Part shown: piece after piece, positions 18,087-26,273 of the stretch
Layout of the letters: each line of letters begins with the position of its first letter
Position numbering within the stretch: position 1 is the first letter of the stretch
Source of the DNA: Chitinophaga horti
GTDB taxonomy: Bacteria > Bacteroidota > Bacteroidia > Chitinophagales > Chitinophagaceae
Length of the DNA: 64,000 bases
NCBI RefSeq assembly: GCF_022867795.2
Contig: NZ_CP107006.1
Location: 5,766,001 to 5,830,000 of the forward strand
Direction: 5' to 3'
Notes under the pieces: model-generated
The model's input: the letters and a program-made list of their open reading frames with translations, nothing else
The model's database searches: none
What the model was told of the DNA's origin: nothing
Program-made: the position numbers and the translations under genes

Positions 18087-18701
18087 ATGAGAACATTTGA
18101 TCGCCAGCAGCTCCTGCAAACCCTTGAAGCCGACGTTCGCCGCATCGAGAGCGTTATCAGAGAACAGCTATGTGGCCTCCCCGAAAAAGTTTTGTTACAA
18201 GCCCCCGCAGCCGGCAAATGGAGCATTTCACAATGCTTAGATCACCTAAACGGTTACGGACATTATTACCTGCCACAGCTCGAAGCTGCTATCAATAAAG
18301 GCTTACAGCAAAAAGCAATTGCACCTGCTACATTTAAAAGCTCGTTATTAGGTAATTACTTTGCTAATACGATGAAGCCACAGGACGACGGCACGTTAAA
18401 AACAAAGATGCAGGCACCGAAAGGTCATCGCCCGGAAGCCGCGCTGGATACGACCGCTGTACTCACTGAAGCATTAAGGCAACAGCAGCAACTGATCACG
18501 CTGTTGGATCGCGCTGCAAAAATAGATATGCAAAAACTAAAGGTGCCGATCTCGATAGCAAAGTGGCTGAAACTCTCTGTAGGCGATACTTTCCGCTTTC
18601 TCATTGCGCACGAGCAACGTCACCTGCTGCAGGCCCTGCGCGTTAAGTCAACGATAACAGGAGGTAAAGCCATTACGCCAGCCATTCTCCTTGCCATATA
18701 A
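18087..18701 (+). CDS. DinB-like (DinB_2) four-helix protein
   Basis: Small cytoplasmic protein (204 residues) of the DinB/YfiT superfamily, which are metal-binding four-helix bundles, some acting as thiol-dependent transferases. His residues in WSISQCLDHLNGYGHYY (about 46-62) and in FLIAHEQRHLLQALR (near the C-terminus) fit the metal-ligand pattern. No specific reaction can be assigned. It has its own probable promoter and follows a Crp/Fnr-type regulator. Confidence 0.75.
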   Translation: MRTFDRQQLLQTLEADVRRIESVIREQLCGLPEKVLLQAPAAGKWSISQCLDHLNGYGHYYLPQLEAAINKGLQQKAIAPATFKSSLLGNYFANTMKPQDDGTLKTKMQAPKGHRPEAALDTTAVLTEALRQQQQLITLLDRAAKIDMQKLKVPISIAKWLKLSVGDTFRFLIAHEQRHLLQALRVKSTITGGKAITPAILLAI

Positions 18702-18936
18702 ACAGCCACAGTAAAGGATTTACAGGCATTAATGAGTGTTGTAACAAGTGTGTTATACCACGTTGATATTTGTGGTGATAACAAGCCCTTAACATAAGGA
18801 TAATGAAGCCATCGCTATTTTTATATCGTACTCAGACGATGGGCGCAAACCAAGCGTGGTACACGAATTAGCCTATAATCTACCGGTAAATCCGGCATTC
18901 AAATATCTGTGTCTTTTAATGGTTAACTTGGGGAAT

Positions 18937-18969
18937 GAGCCTGGTTATACAACCGGGCTCCCTTTTTTT
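18937..18969 (+). terminator. Plus-strand hairpin terminator between the DinB-like gene and uvrC
   Basis: GAGCCTGGTT (18937-18946) pairs with AACCGGGCTC (18951-18960) apart from one mismatch, followed by CCTTTTTTTA. It is oriented for plus-strand transcription, 236 bases after the DinB-like stop codon. The 18702-18936 stretch holds no clear gene; an imperfect inverted repeat TTATACCAC...GTGGTGATAA lies near 18753-18781. Confidence 0.7.
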
Positions 18970-20794
18970 ACACAGATGTATTGCCTTGCTCCGGCTTATG
19001 GAAGTAATCATATACGATCTTACCTTTCGCCTGGCCGATTTCATTCACTAAATCCTGCAGCGTTAATAATTTGATTTTAGCCACCGAACGGAACGTTTGC
19101 AGCAGCTGCGTTGCAGTGTTCTGTCCAATGCCTTTAATACCCTCTAATTCGTTCTTAAAGGTGCCTTTACTGCGCTTCTGCCGGTGGAAGGTAATACCGA
19201 AGCGGTGCACCTCGTCACGAATGCGGCGGATCAGTTTCAGGCTTTCACTATCGTAGGGCAGTTTAATACTTTGGCTGTCGCCGGGAAAGAAGATTTCTTC
19301 CTCGTTTTTAGCGAGGCCCACTACGGTCATGCTGCCAATAAGGTCGAGCTTGCGGATGCTGTCGAGCGCTGCGCCCAGCTGACCTTTACCACCATCAATG
19401 ATGATCAGTTGAGGTAAGGGTTGCTGCTCGTCCAGCAGTCGCCGGTAGCGGCGGTATACGACTTCGCTCATCGAAGCAAAGTCGTTAATGCCCTCAACGG
19501 TTTTGATGTTGAAGTGGCGATAATCTTTCTTGGAGGCTACGCCGTCCTTAAACACCACACAGGCAGACACAGGGTACGAGCCCTGGAAGTTGGAGTTATC
19601 GAAACACTCGATGTGGACGGGCAGTTCCTGCAATTCAAGGTCGGCCTGCAGCTTATAGAGTACATTCTTCTTCTCCATATCGCTCTTGCCTTCCAGGTGC
19701 AGTATCTTCTTTTTATACAGCTCCTCGCGGAAGTAGTTTACATTTTTGGCGGATAGGTCCAGCAGTTTCTTTTTATCACCCAGTTTAGGGACGGTAACGG
19801 TTACGTTTTCTTCCGGGTAACTTACTTCAAACGGAACGATGATCTCACGGGCGAGACTATTAAAGGCTTCGCGCAGATAGGAAATCGCGTACGGCAGTAC
19901 CTCCTCGTCTGTTTCTTCGAGCTTCTTTTCGAGCGTAATGGTCTTGGTGTCGGCAATGGTGCCGTTCAGTACACGCAGGTAGTTAACGTAAGCATGATTG
20001 CCTTCGCTGATCACCGTAAATACATCTACGTGGCCGATGCGGCTGTTCACGATCGTCGACTTGGACTTATATTCCTGCAGGCTTTCGATCTTCTTACGCA
20101 TGATCTCCGCCTTCTCAAATTCCATGTTCATCGCATGCTCCTGCATTTGCTCTTTAAACATGTTTAACACAGGTGACAGGTTGCCGCGTAAAATCTCTTT
20201 TACCTGCTGCAGGCCTTCGCGATAATCCTCCTCCTCCTGCCTGCCTTCACACGGGCCTTTACAGTTACCCAGGTGAAATTCAAGGCATACTTTGAACTTA
20301 CCCTTTTCTACATTTTGTCTAGATAGATTCAGGTTGCAGGTGCGCAACGGAATATTATACCGGATCACCTCCAGCAATTCGCGCACGCGGCCCACGGAGG
20401 TAAACGGACCAAGGTACTCGGAGCCGTCTTTGATGATATTACGCGTAAGGAACACCCGAGGGAACGGTTCGTGTTTGATCACGATGAAAGGATACGTTTT
20501 ATCGTCCTTCAGGTTAATATTGAACTTCGGCTGAAACTGTTTGATCAGTGAGTTCTCGAGCAAAAACGCATCCTGCTCGGAGTCAACGATCGTAAACTCG
20601 ATATGGTGGATGTTTTCTACCAGTTTACGCGTCTTATAGTTGTCGTGATTTTTTACAAAATAGGAGCTCACGCGTTTACGCAGGTTAATCGCCTTTCCCA
20701 CGTACAACAGTTCGTTGCTCGTATTGAAATACTTGTAGATCCCCGCGTTGGTGGGGATGGTGTGCGATATCTGCTGAAACTCTGCTGCCGTCAT
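18968..20794 (-). CDS. uvrC: Excinuclease ABC subunit C
   Basis: Makes both incisions in nucleotide excision repair; cytoplasmic. The 608 residues show the GIY-YIG domain (NAGIYKYFNTSNELLYVGKA, about 17-36) and a Cys-rich cluster (C152 region, CLEFHLGNCKGPCEG near 170-184) like the iron-sulfur site of UvrC. A UVR motif lies around 208-240, followed by the RNase H-like domain (ECFDNSNFQGSYPV) and C-terminal helix-hairpin-helix motifs (GIKGIGQNTATQLL). Length is normal. The start codon overlaps the stop of the upstream lipoprotein gene as ATGA, so the two are translationally coupled. Confidence 0.95.
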   Translation of the reverse strand: MTAAEFQQISHTIPTNAGIYKYFNTSNELLYVGKAINLRKRVSSYFVKNHDNYKTRKLVENIHHIEFTIVDSEQDAFLLENSLIKQFQPKFNINLKDDKTYPFIVIKHEPFPRVFLTRNIIKDGSEYLGPFTSVGRVRELLEVIRYNIPLRTCNLNLSRQNVEKGKFKVCLEFHLGNCKGPCEGRQEEEDYREGLQQVKEILRGNLSPVLNMFKEQMQEHAMNMEFEKAEIMRKKIESLQEYKSKSTIVNSRIGHVDVFTVISEGNHAYVNYLRVLNGTIADTKTITLEKKLEETDEEVLPYAISYLREAFNSLAREIIVPFEVSYPEENVTVTVPKLGDKKKLLDLSAKNVNYFREELYKKKILHLEGKSDMEKKNVLYKLQADLELQELPVHIECFDNSNFQGSYPVSACVVFKDGVASKKDYRHFNIKTVEGINDFASMSEVVYRRYRRLLDEQQPLPQLIIIDGGKGQLGAALDSIRKLDLIGSMTVVGLAKNEEEIFFPGDSQSIKLPYDSESLKLIRRIRDEVHRFGITFHRQKRSKGTFKNELEGIKGIGQNTATQLLQTFRSVAKIKLLTLQDLVNEIGQAKGKIVYDYFHKPEQGNTSV

Positions 20795-21369
20795 AATTTA
20801 CTGCTTGTTTGTCCGCCAAACTGTACGATTACTTCCATTTCCTCTTCATCGAGAAATAACACCTTCTGAATAGTATTGATGCGTATACTCTTATCGCGCT
20901 CGTACCGCAGCTCCTGCTTAAAGCGATAAAGCATGTTACTTGCGGATGAGGTGATGTTCGCATTACGCAAACGCCTGTTCCGGTCCACCTGCAGTATTAC
21001 CTGCGCCGGCCTTGTCTGTTTACCCTTCGCGGAGTAGATCACGCTGGTATCGCCGTTAAAGGCATTAGCGGTAATGCCTTCCGAGTAGGCGTCTTGCAGG
21101 GAAGGTTTGCTGATGTCTGCTTCCATAAAGGGCTGGAACAAGGTGAGCAGGTTAGTGGTGTCTGCCAGGGTAACCGTATCAGTAACGCCATTGAGGCGAA
21201 CCACTTTGGTAACGATGGGGCGTTGCTGCTGCAATTGCGCAGCCTCGTCGGTGAATATTTGTCTGAGGTTCCGGTAACCTGCGGCCGTACGTGGCTGCTG
21301 CTCCGTGCCGGCGCAGGCGGCCAATCCCATCAACATTCCTAAAATCGAAAACCGGGCTATTGATCTCAT
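20791..21369 (-). CDS. Predicted lipoprotein of unknown function, upstream of uvrC
   Basis: I do not recognise the family. The 192-residue product has a lipoprotein signal peptide ending LAAC (Cys19). A mixed alpha/beta mature part follows, with a Gln-rich segment (about 42-52) and a C-terminal VLFLDEEEMEVIVQFGG. ATG 21369 is chosen over an in-frame ATG at 21420, because it places the lipobox correctly and lies just after a -7 box. It overlaps uvrC by 4 bases (ATGA). It may be an envelope protein merely co-transcribed with uvrC. Confidence 0.75.
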   Translation of the reverse strand: MRSIARFSILGMLMGLAACAGTEQQPRTAAGYRNLRQIFTDEAAQLQQQRPIVTKVVRLNGVTDTVTLADTTNLLTLFQPFMEADISKPSLQDAYSEGITANAFNGDTSVIYSAKGKQTRPAQVILQVDRNRRLRNANITSSASNMLYRFKQELRYERDKSIRINTIQKVLFLDEEEMEVIVQFGGQTSSKL

Positions 21370-21374
21370 AGACA

Positions 21375-21382
21375 CAAAATTA
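21375..21382 (-). promoter_or_regulatory. -7 box of the lipoprotein-uvrC operon, five bases from the ATG
   Basis: On the minus strand TAATTTTG is followed by TGTCT and then the ATG at 21369. This geometry would give an extremely short or absent 5' leader, as also seen for lpxH and the porZ-like gene. Confidence 0.55.
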
Positions 21383-21420
21383 GGGAAAACCGGGCCAACA
21401 GGCGGTGTTAACATGGCCAC

Positions 21421-21451
21421 AAAAAAATAATGCGCCGTTGAGACGGCGCAT
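21421..21451 (-). terminator. Minus-strand terminator upstream of the lipoprotein-uvrC operon
   Basis: ATGCGCCGT (21430-21438) and ACGGCGCAT (21443-21451) form a perfect 9-bp stem with a 4-base loop. On the minus strand it is followed by TATTTTTTT. It would end transcripts arriving from above 21452, where no clear gene is found before gpmI's own terminator. Confidence 0.75.
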
Positions 21452-22189
21452 CTGATGCATGAGCAAATCTGTCGAGAGCACTAAAAAGTTAAACCGGGCA
21501 TTTGCCCGTAATGTTGTTCGTTTGTTTTTGCCAGGGCGCCCTTTAGGGCGATATATCTTGATGGCCAGCGGCCGTTGTATTTACAGGATGCCTGTTTTTA
21601 CCCTTTTCCATAACCGGTCGCTACTTTTTCTTTTTAAGCGGAAACGAGTACCAGGTGCGGTTACAACACGAACCCGGCATCGCCTCCAAAATCTAAAGCA
21701 CGTTCCTGTTTCCGTAATATCGTGACGCTTAGCGTTTATTCTTTACTGTTAGTAGCGGACCCTCTCAAATATTTTATCATGTGGACGTTTTCACAGGCTT
21801 TCGGGTCATCGAGCCATTAAACGGTTGTTTTGCTCAAAGTATTGCTGACCTCGCAAAACTTTACCGCCGGTTCCCCCACATTTCACTATAGAACGGGTAG
21901 GTAGAAATAAAAGTTACAGATCAGGAAAAATTCAGGGGTGGGATGTGTCGTAAAGTGTCGTGAACTGTCGTAAAGTGACGAGCATCCCTACTATCGTTAT
22001 CGCGACTGAAAGAAGCGAACATCCGCTGGAGTCTTCGCGGCAGTAAGGTTGGCAGCCATGAACTACTTGCGCGAAGATGGCTTCACTTTGTTCGTTACGG
22101 AAAAGGGGAAGCCGCTTCGCCGAAAAGCGAAACTGCCGCACAAGGGAGTGACACAACGGCGGCTGATGAAGGCGCTATCGCCGGCGACC
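21452..22189. other. 738-bp intergenic stretch without a supportable gene
   Basis: Short open frames on both strands (for example 21459-21725 plus, 21932-22156 minus, 22058-22213 plus) have no recognisable motif, signal peptide or promoter. The only clear structure is the 10-bp tandem repeat at 21946. The minus-strand terminator at its left end suggests that something on the minus strand may be transcribed. Confidence 0.5.
21946..21975. repeat. Three tandem 10-bp repeats (TGTCGTRAAS)
   Basis: TGTCGTAAAG, TGTCGTGAAC and TGTCGTAAAG follow each other directly from 21946, then a diverged TGACGAGCAT. The 10-bp period is close to one DNA helical turn, which would suit protein binding on one face. 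No adjacent gene indicates a role. Confidence 0.55.
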
Positions 22190-22226
22190 AAAATAAAAAC
22201 GCCCCGGCGTTAATCGCCAGGGCGTT
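22190..22226 (-). terminator. Terminator of gpmI
   Basis: The arms 22198-22209 and 22215-22226 (AACGCCCCGGCG with CGCCAGGGCGTT on the plus strand) pair with one mismatch. On the minus strand the stem is followed by TTTTTATTTT. It lies 20 bases after the gpmI stop codon. Confidence 0.85.
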
Positions 22227-22245
22227 ACAATTGTTTATCGAAAGT

Positions 22246-23769
22246 TTATACCAGTACGTTGCCGGTCATCTCTTTCGGGATGGGCAGGCCCATGAAATGC
22301 AGGATGGTCGGGGCAATGTCGCCCAGTTTGCCGCTTTTTACGGGACCTTTAAAGTCTTTGCTGATAATGAACAGCGGCACCAGGTTGAGCGAGTGCGCGG
22401 TGTTAGGCGTACCGTCTTCATTGATCATGAAGTCGGCGTTGCCATGGTCGGCCGTCAGGAACACGGTATAGTCGCCAGCCAGTGCGGCGGTTACTACGCG
22501 CGCTACGCAGGCATCAACTGTTTCTACCGCTTTCACTACTGCCGGCCAAACGCCTGTATGGCCCACCATGTCGGCGTTGGCGAAGTTGAGGCACACAAAG
22601 TCGGCGCTTTTCGCTTCCAGTTCAGGAACGATGAGGTCGGCCAGTTCGTTGGCGCTCATTTCGGGCTTCAGGTCGTAAGTAGCTACTTTAGGAGAAGGGG
22701 CCAGCAGTCGCCTTTCGCCGATGAATTCTGCCTCGCGGCCGCCGGAGAAAAAGAACGATACGTGCGGGTATTTCTCGGTTTCGGCTATACGGATCTGCGT
22801 GCGGTTGTTGATTTCCAGCACTTCGCCGAGCGTCATATTGAGATTGTCGTTATCGAAAATCACGTGTACGCCTTTGTACGACTTATCGTACTCCGTCATG
22901 GTCGTATAGTTCAGCGCAACCGGGTACATGCCCACTTCCGGAAACGCTTCCTGGGTAAGGGCCTGCGTGATTTCGCGGCAACGATCCGTACGGAAGTTAA
23001 AGCAAATCACGGCATCGCCGGGCTGAATGGTCGTAAGCGGACGTTCGCCATTTTCTGATACGATGATCGGTTTGATAAACTCGTCGGTTACGCCCTCTGC
23101 ATAAGATGCTTTAATAGCGGTGAGCAGGTTTTGGGTGTAAGTACCGGTACCATGTACAAGGGCATCGTACGCCAGTTTCACGCGCTCCCAACGTTTGTCA
23201 CGGTCCATCGCGTAGTAGCGGCCGGTTACGGTCGCAATTTTACCCGTGGTGGCTACCAGGTGCTGTTCCAGGTCTTCCAGGTAGCCTAAGCCACCCTTAG
23301 GGTCAGTATCGCGGCCATCGGTAAACGCGTGGATGTATACATGTTGCAAACCTTTTTCTTTCGCGATCTGCGTGAGTGCTTTCAGGTGGTTGATGTGAGA
23401 GTGTACGCCACCGTCGCTTACGAGGCCCATCAGGTGAAGGGCTTTACCGTTGGCCAACGCATAGTTCATTGCATTCTGCAGCTGCGGATTCGCGGCCAGT
23501 TCGCCGGTGCGCACTGCCACATTAATACGCTGCAGCTCCTGGTAAACGATGCGGCCCGCACCGAGGTTAAGGTGGCCCACTTCAGAGTTACCCATCTGGC
23601 CCTCGGGCAAACCTACGTCCTCGCCACATGTAATGAGCGTGCTGTGCGGATATTGCTGGTATAAAGCGCTAACGAAAGGCGTTTTTGCGTGTGCGATGGC
23701 ATCTGCGGCAGGCACTTTACCCTGGCCCCATCCATCCATGATAATCAGGATTGCTTTCTTATTTTCCAT
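22246..23769 (-). CDS. gpmI: 2,3-bisphosphoglycerate-independent phosphoglycerate mutase
   Basis: Interconverts 3- and 2-phosphoglycerate in glycolysis; cytoplasmic, usually Mn-dependent. The 507 residues show the metal site MDGWG near the N-terminus and the catalytic Ser in MGNSEVGHLNLGAGR. They also show HAFTDGRDTDP, NFRTDRCREI and the C-terminal metal motif TADHGNAD. Length is normal. A 275-residue open frame on the opposite strand is a shadow. The gene has its own terminator. Confidence 0.96.
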   Translation of the reverse strand: MENKKAILIIMDGWGQGKVPAADAIAHAKTPFVSALYQQYPHSTLITCGEDVGLPEGQMGNSEVGHLNLGAGRIVYQELQRINVAVRTGELAANPQLQNAMNYALANGKALHLMGLVSDGGVHSHINHLKALTQIAKEKGLQHVYIHAFTDGRDTDPKGGLGYLEDLEQHLVATTGKIATVTGRYYAMDRDKRWERVKLAYDALVHGTGTYTQNLLTAIKASYAEGVTDEFIKPIIVSENGERPLTTIQPGDAVICFNFRTDRCREITQALTQEAFPEVGMYPVALNYTTMTEYDKSYKGVHVIFDNDNLNMTLGEVLEINNRTQIRIAETEKYPHVSFFFSGGREAEFIGERRLLAPSPKVATYDLKPEMSANELADLIVPELEAKSADFVCLNFANADMVGHTGVWPAVVKAVETVDACVARVVTAALAGDYTVFLTADHGNADFMINEDGTPNTAHSLNLVPLFIISKDFKGPVKSGKLGDIAPTILHFMGLPIPKEMTGNVLV

Positions 23770-23895
23770 ACAATATCCGGTGCTTTTAATATTTAAAATG
23801 AGGTCGTGAAATTATACAAAAACTGGCAGATAGTTATTACAGCAGCACTGCATATAAGGTTTGACCGTCATAAAAAACTAACAACTAAGCTATTA

Positions 23896-23979
23896 CATGC
23901 CAAATACTTTGCATAAATTGGGCGCTGATTTTTATAGCACAATAGTGCTATTTATAAGGCTGAGCCCGTGTTTGGCATG
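23896..23979. repeat. 84-bp interrupted palindrome upstream of the DUF4783 gene
   Basis: The outer arms CATGCCAAATAC (23896-23907) and GTGTTTGGCATG (23968-23979) pair with one G-T, and GGGC/GCCC pair further in. The core has a second perfect inverted repeat, TAGCAC at 23935-23940 with GTGCTA at 23945-23950, flanked by AT-rich arms. It lies in the 258-bp gpmI-DUF4783 intergenic region. It could be a regulatory RNA structure, operator or small mobile element; no terminator T tract follows. Confidence 0.6.
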
Positions 23980-24027
23980 CTTTTGGTTTCTTACACTATC
24001 GATAAAAAGTATATTAAAAGAACGGAC

Positions 24028-24423
24028 ATGAAAAAGTTATTTTTTGTACTGACCTCCTTGTTACTGGCCGGAATGTTCTCTGCATTCGTGTGGCTGGCAG
24101 GGCCTTTCGACGACGTGGTCGGTGCAATCAAGAAGAGTGACGCGGTTGGATTGTCCCGTTACATGGATAATTCGATAGACATTACGATGGCCGGTAAATC
24201 TGCGTCTTACAGCAAAGCGCAGGCGGAGATCATCCTGAAAGACTTCTTCGGCAAGAACCAGGTAAAGTCAGTAGAAGTGATCCACAAAGTCGAAAGCGGT
24301 AACGGATCTGTAATGGCGGTGGCTAATATTGCCAGCTCAGGTGGTAATTACCGGACTACGATCTACCTTTTGAAAAAGGGCAACAACACCGTACTTAACG
24401 AGCTTAGATTCGAGAATAAATAA
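24028..24423 (+). CDS. DUF4783 domain protein
   Basis: Bacteroidota-restricted secreted protein of 131 residues and unknown role. A signal peptide or membrane anchor (about residues 1-24) precedes an SnoaL/NTF2-like compact domain, with DDVVGAIKKSDAVGLSRYMD and a C-terminal TTIYLLKKGNNTVLNELRF. The start at 24028 (MKKLFFVL) is preferred over an in-frame ATG at 23968, which would put the signal peptide internally. From memory this family often lies next to nadC, as it does here. A terminator separates the two genes. Confidence 0.82.
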   Translation: MKKLFFVLTSLLLAGMFSAFVWLAGPFDDVVGAIKKSDAVGLSRYMDNSIDITMAGKSASYSKAQAEIILKDFFGKNQVKSVEVIHKVESGNGSVMAVANIASSGGNYRTTIYLLKKGNNTVLNELRFENK

Positions 24424-24456
24424 CCAAAAGTTGAAATTAATTGTAAAAACCCCCGG

Positions 24457-24492
24457 GTGCTTCGCTTAAATTGCGGAGCACTTTTTATTTTT
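24457..24492 (+). terminator. Terminator after the DUF4783 gene
   Basis: GTGCTTCGC (24457-24465) pairs with GCGGAGCAC (24473-24481) with one G-T pair and is followed by TTTTTATTTTT. The T tract overlaps the predicted nadC -7 box. Confidence 0.75.
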
Positions 24493-24493
24493 G
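24486..24493 (+). promoter_or_regulatory. nadC -7 box overlapping the upstream terminator T tract
   Basis: TATTTTTG is an exact TAnnTTTG match, 23 bases before the nadC ATG at 24517. It shares its T residues with the terminator of the preceding gene. Confidence 0.5.
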
Positions 24494-24516
24494 GACCTGC
24501 GATCAAACGGTAGAAT

Positions 24517-25365
24517 ATGAATGAGCAAGCACTCAGCGCTTTTATAGACGCTGCACTGGCAGAAGATATTGGCAGTGGCGACCATAGTACACTGGCCTGC
24601 ATCCCGGCGGGAGAGCAGGGAAAGGCGGTTTTGAAGATCAAGGAAGATGGTGTACTGGCAGGCATGGAAGTGGCCGCAGCTATATTTAGCCGCTTAGACC
24701 CTCAAAGTGTATTTACTCCGTTTAAGCAGGATGGCGACGACATGAAAGCTGGTGATAACGCCTTTGAGGTGAGCGCTACCGTACATGCGCTGCTGTCGGG
24801 CGAGCGGCTCGCACTTAACTGCATGCAGCGAATGAGCGGCATTGCTACGCTTACCCGCACCTATACCAACAAGCTAAAAGGCTATCACACCCGTATACTC
24901 GACACGCGCAAAACCACGCCCAACTTCCGTATGCTGGAAAAAGAGGCGGTGCGCATCGGCGGTGGCGTTAACCACCGTATGGGGCTATACGATATGGTGA
25001 TGCTAAAAGATAATCACATCGACTTCGCAGGCGGTATAACCGCGGCGGTGAACCGTACGATAGCGTACTTAAGCAAGAACAGCCTGCCGTTGCAAATCGA
25101 GGTGGAGACCCGCACGCTGGCCGATGTGGAAGAGGTGCTTAAGGTAGGTAACGTACATCGGATTATGCTCGACAACTATCCGCCATCGCTTATTACAGAA
25201 GCCTTGGCGCTTATAAAGGGCCGCTTCGAAACGGAAGCCTCCGGCGGTATAACATTGACTAACCTGGAAGAATATGCCAAAACCGGGGTAGACTTTATCT
25301 CCGTCGGCGCCATTATTCATCATGCCGTTAGCCTCGACCTGAGCCTGAAAGCAGTAACGCCCTAA
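24517..25365 (+). CDS. nadC: Nicotinate-nucleotide pyrophosphorylase (carboxylating)
   Basis: Converts quinolinate and PRPP to nicotinate mononucleotide in de novo NAD synthesis; cytoplasmic. The 282 residues show AEDIGSGDHSTLACIP near the N-terminus and ERLALNCMQRMSGIAT. The active-site segment DTRKTTPNFRMLEKEAVRIGGG follows, then MLKDNHI and IEVETR. Length is normal. nadA and nadB are not in the window. The lipid kinase gene follows after 16 bases. Confidence 0.95.
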   Translation: MNEQALSAFIDAALAEDIGSGDHSTLACIPAGEQGKAVLKIKEDGVLAGMEVAAAIFSRLDPQSVFTPFKQDGDDMKAGDNAFEVSATVHALLSGERLALNCMQRMSGIATLTRTYTNKLKGYHTRILDTRKTTPNFRMLEKEAVRIGGGVNHRMGLYDMVMLKDNHIDFAGGITAAVNRTIAYLSKNSLPLQIEVETRTLADVEEVLKVGNVHRIMLDNYPPSLITEALALIKGRFETEASGGITLTNLEEYAKTGVDFISVGAIIHHAVSLDLSLKAVTP

Positions 25366-25381
25366 CGCCAAATTCATTTTC

Positions 25382-26257
25382 TTGAAAAAGATACTCATCA
25401 TTGTAAACCGCAAAGCTGGTACCGACCGGGAAAAACGGATGGAAGAACACGTGCGGCAGCATTTGCCGGAAGCACAGTTCCAGGTAGAGATCACGCATCT
25501 TGCCTACCTTGGTCACGGTGCCGACCTTGCCCGGGAAGCGGTGAAAAATGGCGTACATATAGTGGTGGCTGTCGGCGGTGACGGTTCCATTAACGAAATA
25601 GCCCAGGGGCTGGTAGGATCTGCTACCGCGCTGGCGATTGTGCCCAGGGGTAGTGGCAATGGCCTGGCCCGTGCACTTAAAATCCCGCTGGACGTTCCCA
25701 AGGCGTTACAACTGATCGCTGCGAATAAACAATTGCCGATGGATGTAGGTTATGCAAACGAATACCTGTTCCTGAGTAATGCAGGCGTGGGGTTTGATGC
25801 ACTGATCGCAGACCGGTTCCGCCATAGCAAAAAGCGTGGGCTGATGAATTATGCGCGGCTGATCATCGGTCACTTCCGCCGTTATCGCCCCGAGGCTTAC
25901 CAGATGCAGGTGGATGGCGCGTCGAAGCAAACACCGGCTTTCCTGTTAACGGTGGCAAATGGCAATCAATTTGGCTATGAGTTTAAAATAGCACCTCCGG
26001 CAGATGTGTTTGACGGGCAACTGGACGTTTGTATCGTAAAACCGGTCCGTTTCTGGGATTTATTGCCGATCAGCATCCGGTCGTTGGCGGGTAATATTCA
26101 TAAAAGCCGCTACATGCAGCATGAAAGAGGGAAGGAGATCGTGGTGAGCAGCCCGGGTCTGGATAGTCTGCAGGTAGACGGCGATGCGGTTGAGCTGAGC
26201 GGTCGTGAAGTGCGCTTCCAGGTGGTTCCGGCAGCATTACGTATTATTGTACCATAA
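25382..26257 (+). CDS. YegS/DgkB-type lipid kinase
   Basis: Diacylglycerol-kinase-family lipid kinase, 291 residues, acting at the cytoplasmic face of the membrane in phospholipid turnover. Key motifs are IIVNRKAGT at the N-terminus, the nucleotide-binding VVAVGGDGSINEIAQGL (about 61-77) and PRGSGNGLARAL (about 86-97). A C-terminal VDGDAVEL follows. The start codon is TTG at 25382; no better ATG is nearby. It is close behind nadC, so co-transcription is likely. The exact lipid substrate is unknown. Confidence 0.9.
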   Translation: MKKILIIVNRKAGTDREKRMEEHVRQHLPEAQFQVEITHLAYLGHGADLAREAVKNGVHIVVAVGGDGSINEIAQGLVGSATALAIVPRGSGNGLARALKIPLDVPKALQLIAANKQLPMDVGYANEYLFLSNAGVGFDALIADRFRHSKKRGLMNYARLIIGHFRRYRPEAYQMQVDGASKQTPAFLLTVANGNQFGYEFKIAPPADVFDGQLDVCIVKPVRFWDLLPISIRSLAGNIHKSRYMQHERGKEIVVSSPGLDSLQVDGDAVELSGREVRFQVVPAALRIIVP

Positions 26258-26273
26258 TTAAAAGCGATTGATC

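Noticed and set aside
21932..22156. 74-residue minus-strand frame
   Set aside because: No domain or start signal was recognised and it includes the 10-bp tandem repeat; not supportable as a gene although the orphan terminator would fit.
22058..22213. 51-residue plus-strand frame rich in Lys and Arg
   Set aside because: It runs into the gpmI terminator, has no promoter or recognisable family, and a competing frame of equal quality exists on the same strand.
22231..23058. 275-codon open frame on the plus strand
   Set aside because: It lies antisense within gpmI, which has all its catalytic motifs. The long opposite frame is a by-product of GC-biased third positions.
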